Source: UM-FILTER-49-7 sp964599895
GTDB taxonomy: Bacteria; Acidobacteriota; Holophagae; Thermotomaculales; Thermotomaculaceae
Direction of reading: 5' to 3'
NCBI GenBank assembly: GCA_964599895.1
Contig: CAZRHT010000057.1
Location: 1-16,704, forward strand
Length of the DNA stretch: 16,704 bases
Shown here: positions 6,471 through 13,553 of the stretch, one piece after another
Position numbering within the stretch: the stretch's first letter is position 1
Layout of the letters: each line of letters begins with the position of its first letter
Made by a program: the position numbers and the translations under genes
Notes under the pieces: model-generated
Database searches by the model: none
What the model was told of the DNA's origin: nothing
Seen by the model: the letters and a program-made list of their open reading frames with translations, nothing else

Positions 6471-7637
6471 TTATCTCTGTTCGAATTTCCCTTCGGGAGG
6501 ATGCTCTCTCCTTCCTGCCTGGAAACTGATGGCTTCTACAGGGCAGCTCTCTATGCAGGAACCACACGAAAAGCAGTCCGGGATGATTCTGTCTTGCTTA
6601 AGAATGGCGTCCATCACACTGGAGGGGCACGCCCTGGAGCATGCTTCGCATGCTATACATTTTTCGTAATTCACCTTTATCTTGAAGATTGAGATCCGTT
6701 CAAGCATCCAGGCAATAAGCCCGAAGGGGCAAAACAGGTGACACCATGGCCTGTAAACAAAAATACTTGCAAGAAGGATTAAGCCGATAGAAATTGACCC
6801 AATTATGCCCAGCACGATCGGATTGAAGATCTTGAAGGGATCAATTGGCGCAACAATGTCGAAGGACCAAGCCACAGCAATCACCGTAAAAAGCAGGAAA
6901 AAGACCATTCTGAATAAATTGCTCGCCCTGAACGGAATGCGGAATTGACGAAGAATTGGTTTGTCCTTAGCATTTCGGTTGATTCTGAAAAACAGGTCTT
7001 GAAGTGTCCCCACCTGACACCCCCAGGAGCAAATGAACTTGTTCGCTACTATAACCATAATGAGAAAAACGGTCAGCGCAATCATCCTGGGAGGGAAGAT
7101 CATCCGTTTTGATCCATAAAGAGCAATGGCATCTTTGATTGTTCCCATCGGACCTGGATCGGCACCCAGTATGATTCCGAAAATAACAACCGCACTTGAG
7201 TACAGCAGGATTCTTGACCTGTTTCTTAGATTAAATTTACGGAGCATCAAAAACATGACAAACAGAAAAGCAAACCAGGCCCCGAACTTAATGAAGATCT
7301 TCTGCCAGTTTTTGGACCCCTGTTCTGCCTGCAATACCAGATTCCGGCTGACCCTTTCCTGAACCTGCTGATGGGAATAGCCAGTCTCCAGAAGCGTCTT
7401 CCCGCGATCGGATGGACTCTGCAGATTGAAAATCTTCTTCAGGAGTAGCGGAGGCAAACTGTTCCGTTTTCCGAATTCAGCAATGGTCATGTTCTGGTTG
7501 TACACAATAGGCTTCATTGTGTAATTGCCCTCGGCCTTCTCATTCCAGAGCTTCGAAGAATACAGGGAGGCAACAATTGTAATCGCAACAATAGCAATAC
7601 ATTTTATCCCTAATATCATTGGCTTTTTGAATCCCAT
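6471..7637 (-). CDS. Polytopic membrane iron-sulfur protein of the NapH/CcoG (Fer4_5) type
   Basis: 388 residues. An N-terminal helix (about 10-27) is followed by an extracytoplasmic segment (30-112) containing MTIAEFGKRNSLPPLLLKKI, a small helical domain seen at this place in related proteins. Then come about five helices (113-132, 142-158, 184-202, 242-259, 275-295). C203-SWG-C207 and C299-HLF-C303-P are the paired cysteine motifs of the Fer4_5/NapH family. The C-terminus has two [4Fe-4S] sites: C327-x2-C330-x2-C333-x3-C337 and C355-x2-C358-x2-C361-x3-C365. Relatives move electrons between the quinone pool or cytoplasmic donors and periplasmic reductases, or help cofactor assembly. No partner reductase is next to it here, so the role is open. 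The ATG follows AAGGAG by 6 nt. A promoter-like site lies about 190 nt upstream, leaving a long leader. Confidence 0.88.
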   Translation of the reverse strand: MGFKKPMILGIKCIAIVAITIVASLYSSKLWNEKAEGNYTMKPIVYNQNMTIAEFGKRNSLPPLLLKKIFNLQSPSDRGKTLLETGYSHQQVQERVSRNLVLQAEQGSKNWQKIFIKFGAWFAFLFVMFLMLRKFNLRNRSRILLYSSAVVIFGIILGADPGPMGTIKDAIALYGSKRMIFPPRMIALTVFLIMVIVANKFICSWGCQVGTLQDLFFRINRNAKDKPILRQFRIPFRASNLFRMVFFLLFTVIAVAWSFDIVAPIDPFKIFNPIVLGIIGSISIGLILLASIFVYRPWCHLFCPFGLIAWMLERISIFKIKVNYEKCIACEACSRACPSSVMDAILKQDRIIPDCFSCGSCIESCPVEAISFQAGRREHPPEGKFEQR

Positions 7638-7948
7638 TGAATGCTCCTTTCATCCATTAATACGTAAGATGCAGAATAAAAAACTGTAACGCGGCTTAGC
7701 ATCCCTCTGGGCTCTCACCCGGTCAGCTGATGGCTGAAATCAAATTAAACCAGGGGATTGGATCCTGTTTGCACTCAACAATTGAAACTTCCGCCTCTGG
7801 AAAATTCTCCTGTTATCTGCAAAGCATTATACCTGAAGATCCGTCAAACAGGAAAGACGGGTAGAGCACCGAACCGGATGTTATAATCCTGTGAAGACAA
7901 AATCGACAAAGAGAAACGGTCATCCACAACGCTTTCAGCACTTTCTTA
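7638..7948 (-). other. 311-nt gap: leader region of the FeS membrane protein gene
   Basis: No credible ORF is present. On the - strand the region holds a candidate promoter (7826-7855) and then a ~185 nt leader. The leader contains a TCAGC-loop-GCTGA hairpin near 7721-7735, a GGGTGAGAGCCC segment near 7708-7719, and CAG followed by T6 near 7676-7685, all before the AAGGAG ribosome site. It could be a structured leader. I could not match it to a riboswitch class and found no perfect stem directly before the T-run. Confidence 0.4.
7826..7855 (-). promoter_or_regulatory. Candidate promoter for the FeS membrane protein gene
   Basis: On the - strand TATAAT (7826-7831), preceded by GG, matches the consensus -10 exactly. 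TTTCCT (7850-7855) lies 18 nt upstream and resembles the -35 half of the R1 copies. A TTGACG (7842-7847) is present but only 10 nt from the -10, so it is unlikely to be the -35. Confidence 0.4.
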
Positions 7949-8389
7949 TCAGGAAGAGGAATTTGATTCCGCCTCCCTTTCGACCTTAATCTCGGTATAC
8001 CGCCAGAGCACATTCAGCAGTAGAACAGAAATTCCGTACCCGATTAGTGTTCCATAGACATCCTTCCAGTCAAATACGCCTTTGGGTAGGTAAGGCTGTA
8101 CAAATTCATAGAGGATATACCCCGTTGCGAAGAAAACGGCCAAACGGTAACTCTGGGGTCGCGTTGGGTTCAGAACTGCGAGAGACAGAAAAATCTGAAC
8201 AACAATTCCACCCAGATTCCCTATACTGTCGGCCAATCCAAAATCTGAAATTCCGTGCTGATACACATAGGGCCGATAAACAAACCGACCTAATTCAGTA
8301 ACAGCAAAGGCGACAATACCCATCAGTAGAAAAATCGCCCTGGAGCGGCTTGCCTTCCAAATCCTTCCTTTGGTTGAAAAGAAATCCAT
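7949..8389 (-). CDS. VanZ-like membrane protein (second in window)
   Basis: 146 residues. A basic start (TKGRIWKASRSR) precedes helices at about 18-35, 54-73, 81-98 and 108-128. The segment LYEFVQPYLPKGVFDWKDVYGTLIGYGISVLL carries the VanZ-like features: acidic residue in a helix, Q-x-x-LP-x-G-x-x-D, D-x-Y/L-x-x-x-IGY. The tail is polar (EIKVEREAESNSSS). Function unknown; VanZ relatives are linked to glycopeptide tolerance in a few Gram-positives only. The ATG follows GGGAG closely (5 nt). Its promoter region is R2 copy 2, the same repeat type as that before the other VanZ-like gene's operon. It is the last - strand gene before the oppositely oriented tricorn gene. Confidence 0.7.
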   Translation of the reverse strand: MDFFSTKGRIWKASRSRAIFLLMGIVAFAVTELGRFVYRPYVYQHGISDFGLADSIGNLGGIVVQIFLSLAVLNPTRPQSYRLAVFFATGYILYEFVQPYLPKGVFDWKDVYGTLIGYGISVLLLNVLWRYTEIKVEREAESNSSS

Positions 8390-8403
8390 TCCTGCTCCCT
8401 GTT

Positions 8404-8497
8404 CAGAACTTATAATTCACTACAAAATTTCTGTTATCGCTTTGTGATACATATTTATACCGGTACCTTACTCTCTAAGCTCATTGATGTCAATAGA
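8404..8497 (-). promoter_or_regulatory. R2 repeat copy 2: promoter and leader of the second VanZ-like gene
   Basis: On the - strand: TTGACA (8488-8493), 17 nt, TAAGGT (8465-8470), then ATCACAAAGC, AACAGAAATTTTG and GAATTATAAGTTCT, aligning with R2 copy 1 over the whole length. The -10 is 76 nt before the ATG at 8389. The -35 lies in the perfect inverted repeat ATTGA-CA-TCAAT. The final TAAGGT is a poor -10, so activator help would be expected if this is a promoter. Confidence 0.5.
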
Positions 8498-8672
8498 GGC
8501 AATATCTCCCATCTCCTTGGCAAGCGCCAAACTGGGTATCTCCGGAATTACATGTGCCAATGGAATCTTTGGATAAGTCTTTCAGGGCTTTCTGGCTTGT
8601 ACGCCAAAAGCAGGACAGCGAGACAGGTAAAAAAGCAATGACGACCATCCACAAAACAGGATCCCGAAGCAT
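8471..8672 (-). pseudogene. Possible frameshifted small one-TM protein remnant
   Basis: An open frame from 8672 reads MLRDPVLWMVVIAFLPVSLS, a membrane-like helix, then CFWRTSQKALKDLSKDSI. A one-base shift near 8560 continues in a second frame with IPLAHVIPEIPSLALAKEMG and DIASIDINELRE before a TAA at 8468-8470. There is no ribosome site, and it would face into the VanZ-like gene's promoter. It is weak as a gene and reported mainly because its last residues recur at the other R2 copies. Confidence 0.2.
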
Positions 8673-8773
8673 AACAAATTGGACTCAAACACGTATACTT
8701 TTCATATGCGGACGTTTCAACCATACAGGTTTCTAAATACTATGCCAATCACACAAAATCAGGAGGTAGTTTC

Positions 8774-11700
8774 ATGAAATTTCTATGTTCTCTGCTCGTT
8801 ATTGCGAGCATGTCTATCCCCACACTCGCGGCGGTACCAGCGCGGCCTCTGTACCGCTTCCCTGACATTCACGGCAACAAAGTTGTATTCGTTCATGGCG
8901 AGGACATCTGGATTGCACCGGCATCCGGCGGCACGGCCCACCGCCTGACCTTCCACGCCGGAGAAGAACGTTTCCCGAAGTTCTCTCCTGACGGGAAGTT
9001 CATTGCCTTCACGGGAGACTATGATGGAAACGCAGACGTTTATATCATGGATGTCAATGGCGGCCATATAACACGCCTGACCTACCACCCATCCGAAGAC
9101 GATGTGGTGGGCTGGAATCCCGCAAACGGAAAGATCCTGTTCCGCACTGTACGGACCACGCCCAACTATGTTCAGCAGTTTTACATGATTTCCCCGGATG
9201 GCACGGGCCTTGAGAGAGTCCCGCTGGATCGTGCGGGGACAGGCAGCTTCTCTCCCGACGGCACCCGTATTGCCTATACGCGATCTTTCAGGACTTTTCG
9301 CACCTGGAAGCGTTATACCGGTGGGACTGCTGAAGATGTCTGGACCTACAATTTCAAAACGCACAATTTGAAGCGGATTACCACGTTTGAAGGGACCGAT
9401 CGGTTTCCCATGTGGAAAGGCAACATGATCTATTTTCTATCAGATCGGAGCCATACACTGAATCTGTTCTCTTATGATCTGGCGAACGGAAAAATCACAC
9501 AGCTCACGAAGCATACTGACTATGACGTCCGTCGTCCCAGCCTGTCCGGAGATACCATCGTATACGAAAATGGTGGTGAGTTATTCACCTGCAATATCAA
9601 CACAAAGGCTGAAACCAAACTGAACATCCAGGTCAAATCAGACATGCCACAGCGCCGTCCCCATTGGGTTGATGCATCAAAACTGGTCACACGCTTTGAT
9701 ATCAGTCCTAACGGGAAACGACTGGCTGTTCAGGCCAGGGGTGAAATCTTCTCTGTTCCGGCGGAAAAAGGACAGACCCGCGACCTGACAGAGAGCTCAG
9801 GGTCCAGAGAAAAAGACCCCGCCTGGTCTCCGGACGGCAAGACAATCGCCTACTTCTCGGACGCATCCGGAGAATATGAGCTCTACCTGCAGAAAGCAGG
9901 GGATTTCAAGAACCCTGTTCAGTTGACTCACAATGGAAAAGTCTGGCGATCCAGACCGGAATGGTCTCCTGACAGCAGCAAGATTCTATTCACAGACAAA
10001 ACCCTGTCTCTTTTCGTCGTCGATGCAAAAACAGGAAAAGTGAAGCTTGTTGACAAAGCCAATAATGAACCCATGGACACAGACGTTTACAATAAACCCA
10101 TCAATGATGCGACATGGTCTCCTGATTCCAGATTCATCGCCTATTCAAAAATAGACGATGATCTGGTTATGCAGCTATACATCTATGATCTCGGAACCGG
10201 GAAGATTCACAACGTCAGCCAGGGCTTGTACAATGATTTCGGTCCTGTCTTCAGTCCTGATGGAAAGTGGTTGTATTTCATTTCGAAACGGCATTTTACT
10301 CCGACTTTCGGTGATATCGAACTGGAAACTGTCTACAAAGACGTCTGCGGCGTTTACGCGTTAGCTTTGACAAAGGACAACGGCCCCCTGTTCCCAATTG
10401 AAGATGATGAACAGACAACGGATGCCCCGGAAACAGAGAAAGATATCAAGACAGAAAAAGGGGTCACTGTTCAAATTGATTTTGACAACATTGCGGATCG
10501 TATTGAGCCCTTCCCTGTCAAAGCGGGCAACTACAGAAATCTTTCGGCAACGCAGGATGAGCTACTCTACCTGAACAGCGAAAAGGGCGACTACAACGCA
10601 TATGCGCTTCGGGACCTGCCACCGCGTAACCTCGTCGCTTTTGATCTGAAATCGAAAAAAGAACGTACCATCGTCAAAGATATTGATGCATATCGTCTCT
10701 CTGCAGACGGAAAGAGTATCGCCTGCCGTGCCGGTAAAAAACTGGCTGTGATGCCCGTTTCTTCAAAAGAAGCCACTATCTCCAAAGGTTCAGTTTCACT
10801 TGCCGGAATGAAAATGTGGCTCGATCCTGTCAAAGAGTGGCGGCAAATCTACGATGAAGCCTGGCGCATGGAAAGAGACTACTATTATGATCCGAACACA
10901 CAAGGTGTGGACTGGAAGGGAATGTACAACAAGTATCTTCCTTTGATCAAATCCGCCACGTGCCGCCAGGATGTCCGTTACATCATTGGTGAACTGATTG
11001 GCGAATTGTGTACGTCTCACACCTACGTCGGTGGCGGCGATGTCCAGCGCGCAAAACGGGTCAATGTGGGCATGCTTGGGGCTGATTATGAACTGGACGC
11101 ACGGGCCAACCGTTACAGATTCAAACGGATTTTCCGTGACAGTGAGTACAGCCGGGACATCTATGCCCCGCTGGCCAAGGTTGGGACACACATTAATGAG
11201 GGGGATTATCTCCTCGCTGTTAATGGAAATCCGGTGGACGGCTCACGTAGCGTCTATGCCTGGTTCCAGAACACCGCAGGTAAGCCGGTGTCACTTCTGA
11301 TCAACAGCACACCGGATGCCAAAACAGCGCATACAGTCATGGTTGTGCCTGCACGCAGCGAATATTACCTGCGCTACATTGCATGGAAGGAACACAATAG
11401 AAAGCTCGTCAGTAAGCTGTCCGGTGGACTCATCGGCTATGTCCATACTCCCGATACTTATCTGGACTCGCTAACTGAATTTCCAAAGTATCTCTACGCG
11501 CAGACCCGGAAACAGGGTCTGATTATTGACGGTCGTTTCAACCGCGGTGGACTGGTCCCCGAGAACTTCATTCAGAGACTGTACAAACCGTTTCTCTGTA
11601 TGTTCAGTCGCCGGGATTCCCGCAACCAGAGAATTCCCATGGTTGCTCCAATCGGCCACATGGCATACCTGATCAATCAGAACGCCGGCTCAGGTGGCGA

Positions 11701-12028
11701 TGCTTTCCCTTATTTCTTCAAGAAGTTGAAGCTGGGGCCTGTTATCGGCACACGCACGTGGGGTGGACTCGTTGGTGTCTCCATGTTCTTCGGTATGATT
11801 GACGGTGGATATCTGACGACGCCGGACTATGGCATGTACGACAAGAATGGTCACTGGGAGGTTGAAAACCACGGCATCGACCCGGATATTGAGGTCCGTA
11901 TCAACCCTGCCGATCTCGAAAAGGGACACGATGCACAACTTGAGAAAGCGGTACAGGTGCTTATGGAACAGATCAAGAAGGAGCCCCGTACACTACCTGA
12001 CCATGATCCATTTCCTATCAAGAAATAG
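8774..12028 (+). CDS. Tricorn-type serine protease, exported, with beta-propeller and PDZ domains
   Basis: 1084 residues, close to archaeal tricorn (about 1070). A Sec signal peptide covers about residues 1-19 (LLVIASMSIPTLAA). Residues 20-660 hold many WD40-like/PD40 blades (FSPDGKFIAFTG, WSPDGKTIAYFSD, WSPDSRFIAYSK, FSPDGKWLYFIS), fitting the paired propellers of the family. A helical core domain follows, then a PDZ (about 795-865; VGTHINEGDYLLAVNG), then the catalytic C-terminal domain. Visible catalytic residues are Ser748-His749 (CTSHTY), the nucleophile Ser973 (NAGSGGDAF) and a glutamate near 1031 (WEVENHGIDPDIEV), matching the tricorn Ser-His-Ser-Glu tetrad. Tricorn cuts short peptides, such as proteasome products, in archaeal cytosol. 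The signal peptide here suggests peptide processing outside the cytoplasm. It is a single gene, preceded by AGGAGG and followed by a strong terminator. Confidence 0.96.
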   Translation: MKFLCSLLVIASMSIPTLAAVPARPLYRFPDIHGNKVVFVHGEDIWIAPASGGTAHRLTFHAGEERFPKFSPDGKFIAFTGDYDGNADVYIMDVNGGHITRLTYHPSEDDVVGWNPANGKILFRTVRTTPNYVQQFYMISPDGTGLERVPLDRAGTGSFSPDGTRIAYTRSFRTFRTWKRYTGGTAEDVWTYNFKTHNLKRITTFEGTDRFPMWKGNMIYFLSDRSHTLNLFSYDLANGKITQLTKHTDYDVRRPSLSGDTIVYENGGELFTCNINTKAETKLNIQVKSDMPQRRPHWVDASKLVTRFDISPNGKRLAVQARGEIFSVPAEKGQTRDLTESSGSREKDPAWSPDGKTIAYFSDASGEYELYLQKAGDFKNPVQLTHNGKVWRSRPEWSPDSSKILFTDKTLSLFVVDAKTGKVKLVDKANNEPMDTDVYNKPINDATWSPDSRFIAYSKIDDDLVMQLYIYDLGTGKIHNVSQGLYNDFGPVFSPDGKWLYFISKRHFTPTFGDIELETVYKDVCGVYALALTKDNGPLFPIEDDEQTTDAPETEKDIKTEKGVTVQIDFDNIADRIEPFPVKAGNYRNLSATQDELLYLNSEKGDYNAYALRDLPPRNLVAFDLKSKKERTIVKDIDAYRLSADGKSIACRAGKKLAVMPVSSKEATISKGSVSLAGMKMWLDPVKEWRQIYDEAWRMERDYYYDPNTQGVDWKGMYNKYLPLIKSATCRQDVRYIIGELIGELCTSHTYVGGGDVQRAKRVNVGMLGADYELDARANRYRFKRIFRDSEYSRDIYAPLAKVGTHINEGDYLLAVNGNPVDGSRSVYAWFQNTAGKPVSLLINSTPDAKTAHTVMVVPARSEYYLRYIAWKEHNRKLVSKLSGGLIGYVHTPDTYLDSLTEFPKYLYAQTRKQGLIIDGRFNRGGLVPENFIQRLYKPFLCMFSRRDSRNQRIPMVAPIGHMAYLINQNAGSGGDAFPYFFKKLKLGPVIGTRTWGGLVGVSMFFGMIDGGYLTTPDYGMYDKNGHWEVENHGIDPDIEVRINPADLEKGHDAQLEKAVQVLMEQIKKEPRTLPDHDPFPIKK

Positions 12029-12035
12029 GCAAATT

Positions 12036-12063
12036 AAGAGGCCGGGGAAATCCCCGGCCTCTT
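12036..12063 (+). terminator. Hairpin terminator after the tricorn gene, probably bidirectional
   Basis: AAGAGGCCGGGGA (12036-12048), loop AA, TCCCCGGCCTCTT (12051-12063): a perfect 13-bp GC-rich stem 8 nt after the tricorn stop. A short T-rich tail (CTAATTT) follows on the +, and AATTTG is mirrored on the - side. It lies between convergent genes, so it can serve the methyltransferase gene too. Confidence 0.9.
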
Positions 12064-12069
12064 CTAATT

Positions 12070-12726
12070 TCAAAATGGAAGACTGTCCCTGGAGTAATTT
12101 TTGTTGGTGGTTTTTTGCGCTATTATTCGGTTAACAGCATGAACATGATGGATGCCGTTACCGTGGTCATCCTCAAGAACATGGCTACTTTGGTGATGAA
12201 TAGTCCATCCTGAATATTGATCAAACAACTCACCTTCTTTAAAAAGTCCTTTCGTAAAGGGTTTCATATCAGGAGAAGGTGGTACCTTATCCGTAAAGAC
12301 AACTACAATATTCAAGCCGTCAGGTGCGGTCATCGCTTTAATATTGTGCAAAACTGTCATCCATTCATCGCGATACAGCAAATGAAGGCAACCGTGTGAG
12401 ATTACAACGTTGAAAAGTTCTTCTGAACGGAAATTTCTCATATCCTGAACAATGGCTTCCACACTCAGGTCTCTCTTTTTCGCAATGTCGTTTAGTTTGG
12501 ATATTCCTGCATTTGAAATGTCAACCGCTGTAACCTCATACCCCAGACTCGCCGCATACAATGCGTTTCGACCATCACCACATCCCAAATCCAGTACCTT
12601 TCCGGAATGTAAGTGCTTTTCCAAAACTTCAACAACGTCCCAACTTGGCTTGCCGTCATTAAATGTGCTGGCAGATTCCTCTTTAGAATAGGTCGCTTCC
12701 CAAAATGGTTTCTCTATTTTACCCAT
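12070..12726 (-). CDS. Class I SAM-dependent methyltransferase (TehB-like)
   Basis: 218 residues from ATG 12724-12726. An upstream ATG at 12742-12744 is possible, but the AGG there touches the codon. SAM-binding motif I is VLDLGCGDGRN (about residue 44), followed by VTAVDIS with the acidic residue that binds the ribose, then VQDMRNF and NVVISHGCLHLL. The later part (FKEGELFDQYSGWTIHHQ) resembles the TehB/thiopurine-type small-molecule methyltransferases. The substrate is unknown; tellurite resistance should not be assumed. The last residues (NKNYSRDSLPF) are encoded by an R1-like repeat half, so the natural C-terminus may have been altered. It starts 20 nt (or 2 nt from the alternative ATG) after the membrane protein gene, in one operon under R1 copy C. 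Confidence 0.88.
   Translation of the reverse strand: MGKIEKPFWEATYSKEESASTFNDGKPSWDVVEVLEKHLHSGKVLDLGCGDGRNALYAASLGYEVTAVDISNAGISKLNDIAKKRDLSVEAIVQDMRNFRSEELFNVVISHGCLHLLYRDEWMTVLHNIKAMTAPDGLNIVVVFTDKVPPSPDMKPFTKGLFKEGELFDQYSGWTIHHQSSHVLEDDHGNGIHHVHAVNRIIAQKTTNKNYSRDSLPF
12078..12105 (-). repeat. R1 repeat copy G, half element inside the methyltransferase 3' end
   Basis: On the - strand AATTACTCCAGGGACAGTC followed by TTCCATTTT matches the GGGACAG half of the R1 repeats (compare AACAGGGACAGTAACC of copy B) but lacks the promoter half. It encodes the final residues of the methyltransferase and ends about 15 nt before the shared terminator hairpin. Confidence 0.45.
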
Positions 12727-12746
12727 ACACTTTTCACCCAACATCC

Positions 12747-13418
12747 TTATTCAGTGTCGCTTGGCTCATGTTTGGTGCGTCCGAATACTATGCCTAACAG
12801 TAGAAACGCAACTGGGGCCACTACTGCGTAGCCGATGATCCCGATGTTCCGGATTTGCATATCTGCAAGTGATACGCCGATCAATCCCGCCAGGCTCAAA
12901 ACACCACTGATACTCATGAGAATCCGTACCGTCATCTCCAGTTTGCCTTTCTTAAATACGGCTGCTGCAAAAAGCATTGAAAGAGCAAAAAACCAGTCCC
13001 ACGCCAGAGTATCCAAGGCATATGCCACAGATGGCCACTTCCAGGAAAAAAACAAAGAAACCCATGCCAATCGGCTGGCTTCAATCTGATGGCCAACCGT
13101 CAGGATAACGAAGTGGACGCTGGATGAAATCCCTGCCACCAGGGTCATTAAGCAAAGGGCCATAAAGCTATATGCCTTATCTTCAGGAGGTGCGTAGGCG
13201 TGAACTGCGACCATGCTTACGACATAGAACAGCGTCAGGGGAATAATGAGCAGTTCCATAATGGAGACAAAGGGGTCACCGATTGGATCCAGTGGCGACT
13301 TTAGGGAGAGAAATCCAAGAACCGTTACAACTGCGTATACAATCCCTAGGGAAAATACGGCCCAGGCAGCGACTTTTCCGATTGTACGATGCTGTGGAGT
13401 AAAACCTTCATGAAGCAT
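12747..13418 (-). CDS. Polytopic membrane protein of unknown function (six to seven helices)
   Basis: 223 residues with membrane segments at about 16-36, 47-69, 83-108, 120-135, 140-155, 164-184 and 191-210. Several polar or aromatic residues lie in the segments (for example SSSVHFVILTVGHQIEASRLAW). I do not recognise a named family with confidence. The pattern resembles uncharacterised DUF4386-like or hypothetical seven-helix proteins. The ATG follows AGGAG by 7 nt. It is first in an operon with the TehB-like methyltransferase, and R1 copy C lies 78 nt upstream. The co-transcription suggests a shared task, such as methylation or handling of a membrane-associated small molecule, but nothing in the sequence proves it. 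Confidence 0.8.
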   Translation of the reverse strand: MLHEGFTPQHRTIGKVAAWAVFSLGIVYAVVTVLGFLSLKSPLDPIGDPFVSIMELLIIPLTLFYVVSMVAVHAYAPPEDKAYSFMALCLMTLVAGISSSVHFVILTVGHQIEASRLAWVSLFFSWKWPSVAYALDTLAWDWFFALSMLFAAAVFKKGKLEMTVRILMSISGVLSLAGLIGVSLADMQIRNIGIIGYAVVAPVAFLLLGIVFGRTKHEPSDTE

Positions 13419-13484
13419 TGTGCTACTCCTTCATTCTTGGTATTGCTCGTTTTGACTGTCTAAGAGACTTGCCACATACTTGCT

Positions 13485-13540
13485 TCATATTCTATCTATT
13501 AACACCTTCGGAGGGAACGGAAAATCGGTGTATGCCTATG
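13485..13540 (-). promoter_or_regulatory. R1 repeat copy C: promoter of the membrane protein-methyltransferase operon
   Basis: On the - strand: TTTTCC (13519-13524), 17 nt containing TTCCCTCCGAAGG, then TGTTAATAG (TAATAG 13496-13501), followed by ATAGAATATGA as in copy D. The -10 lies 78 nt before the ATG at 13418. The upstream half (AGGCATACACC) is degenerate. It begins right after the SDR gene's stop. Confidence 0.55.
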
Positions 13541-13553
13541 GTTTTCAGAATTC

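Larger units (their letters stand above)
8390..8773. other. 384-nt divergent intergenic region
   Basis: It lies between the - strand VanZ-like gene and the + strand tricorn gene. It contains R2 copy 2 (8404-8497) near the left side and the possible small relic (8471-8672). On the + strand, TTGGAC (8679-8684) with TCATAT 17 nt later (8702-8707) is a weak promoter candidate for the tricorn gene. AGGAGG at 8761-8766 is a strong ribosome site 7 nt before its ATG. Confidence 0.45.

Noticed and set aside
7676..7735. TPP, GEMM, fluoride or Moco riboswitch in the FeS gene leader
   Set aside because: Short words (GGGTGAGA, CTGATGGCT, GGATGCTAAGCC) resemble pieces of these classes, but the rest of each consensus is absent.
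7813..8013. 66-codon frame over the end of the second VanZ-like gene
   Set aside because: It overlaps a supported gene in another frame and contains the candidate promoter; no ribosome site.
8783..9364. 193-codon frame on the - strand inside the tricorn gene
   Set aside because: It is antisense to a well-supported coding region, has no domain-like pattern or ribosome site, and is a typical shadow ORF.
12070..12726. Calling the methyltransferase a tellurite resistance gene
   Set aside because: Only the general TehB-like methyltransferase pattern is visible; substrate identity cannot be read from it and there is no partner tehA.
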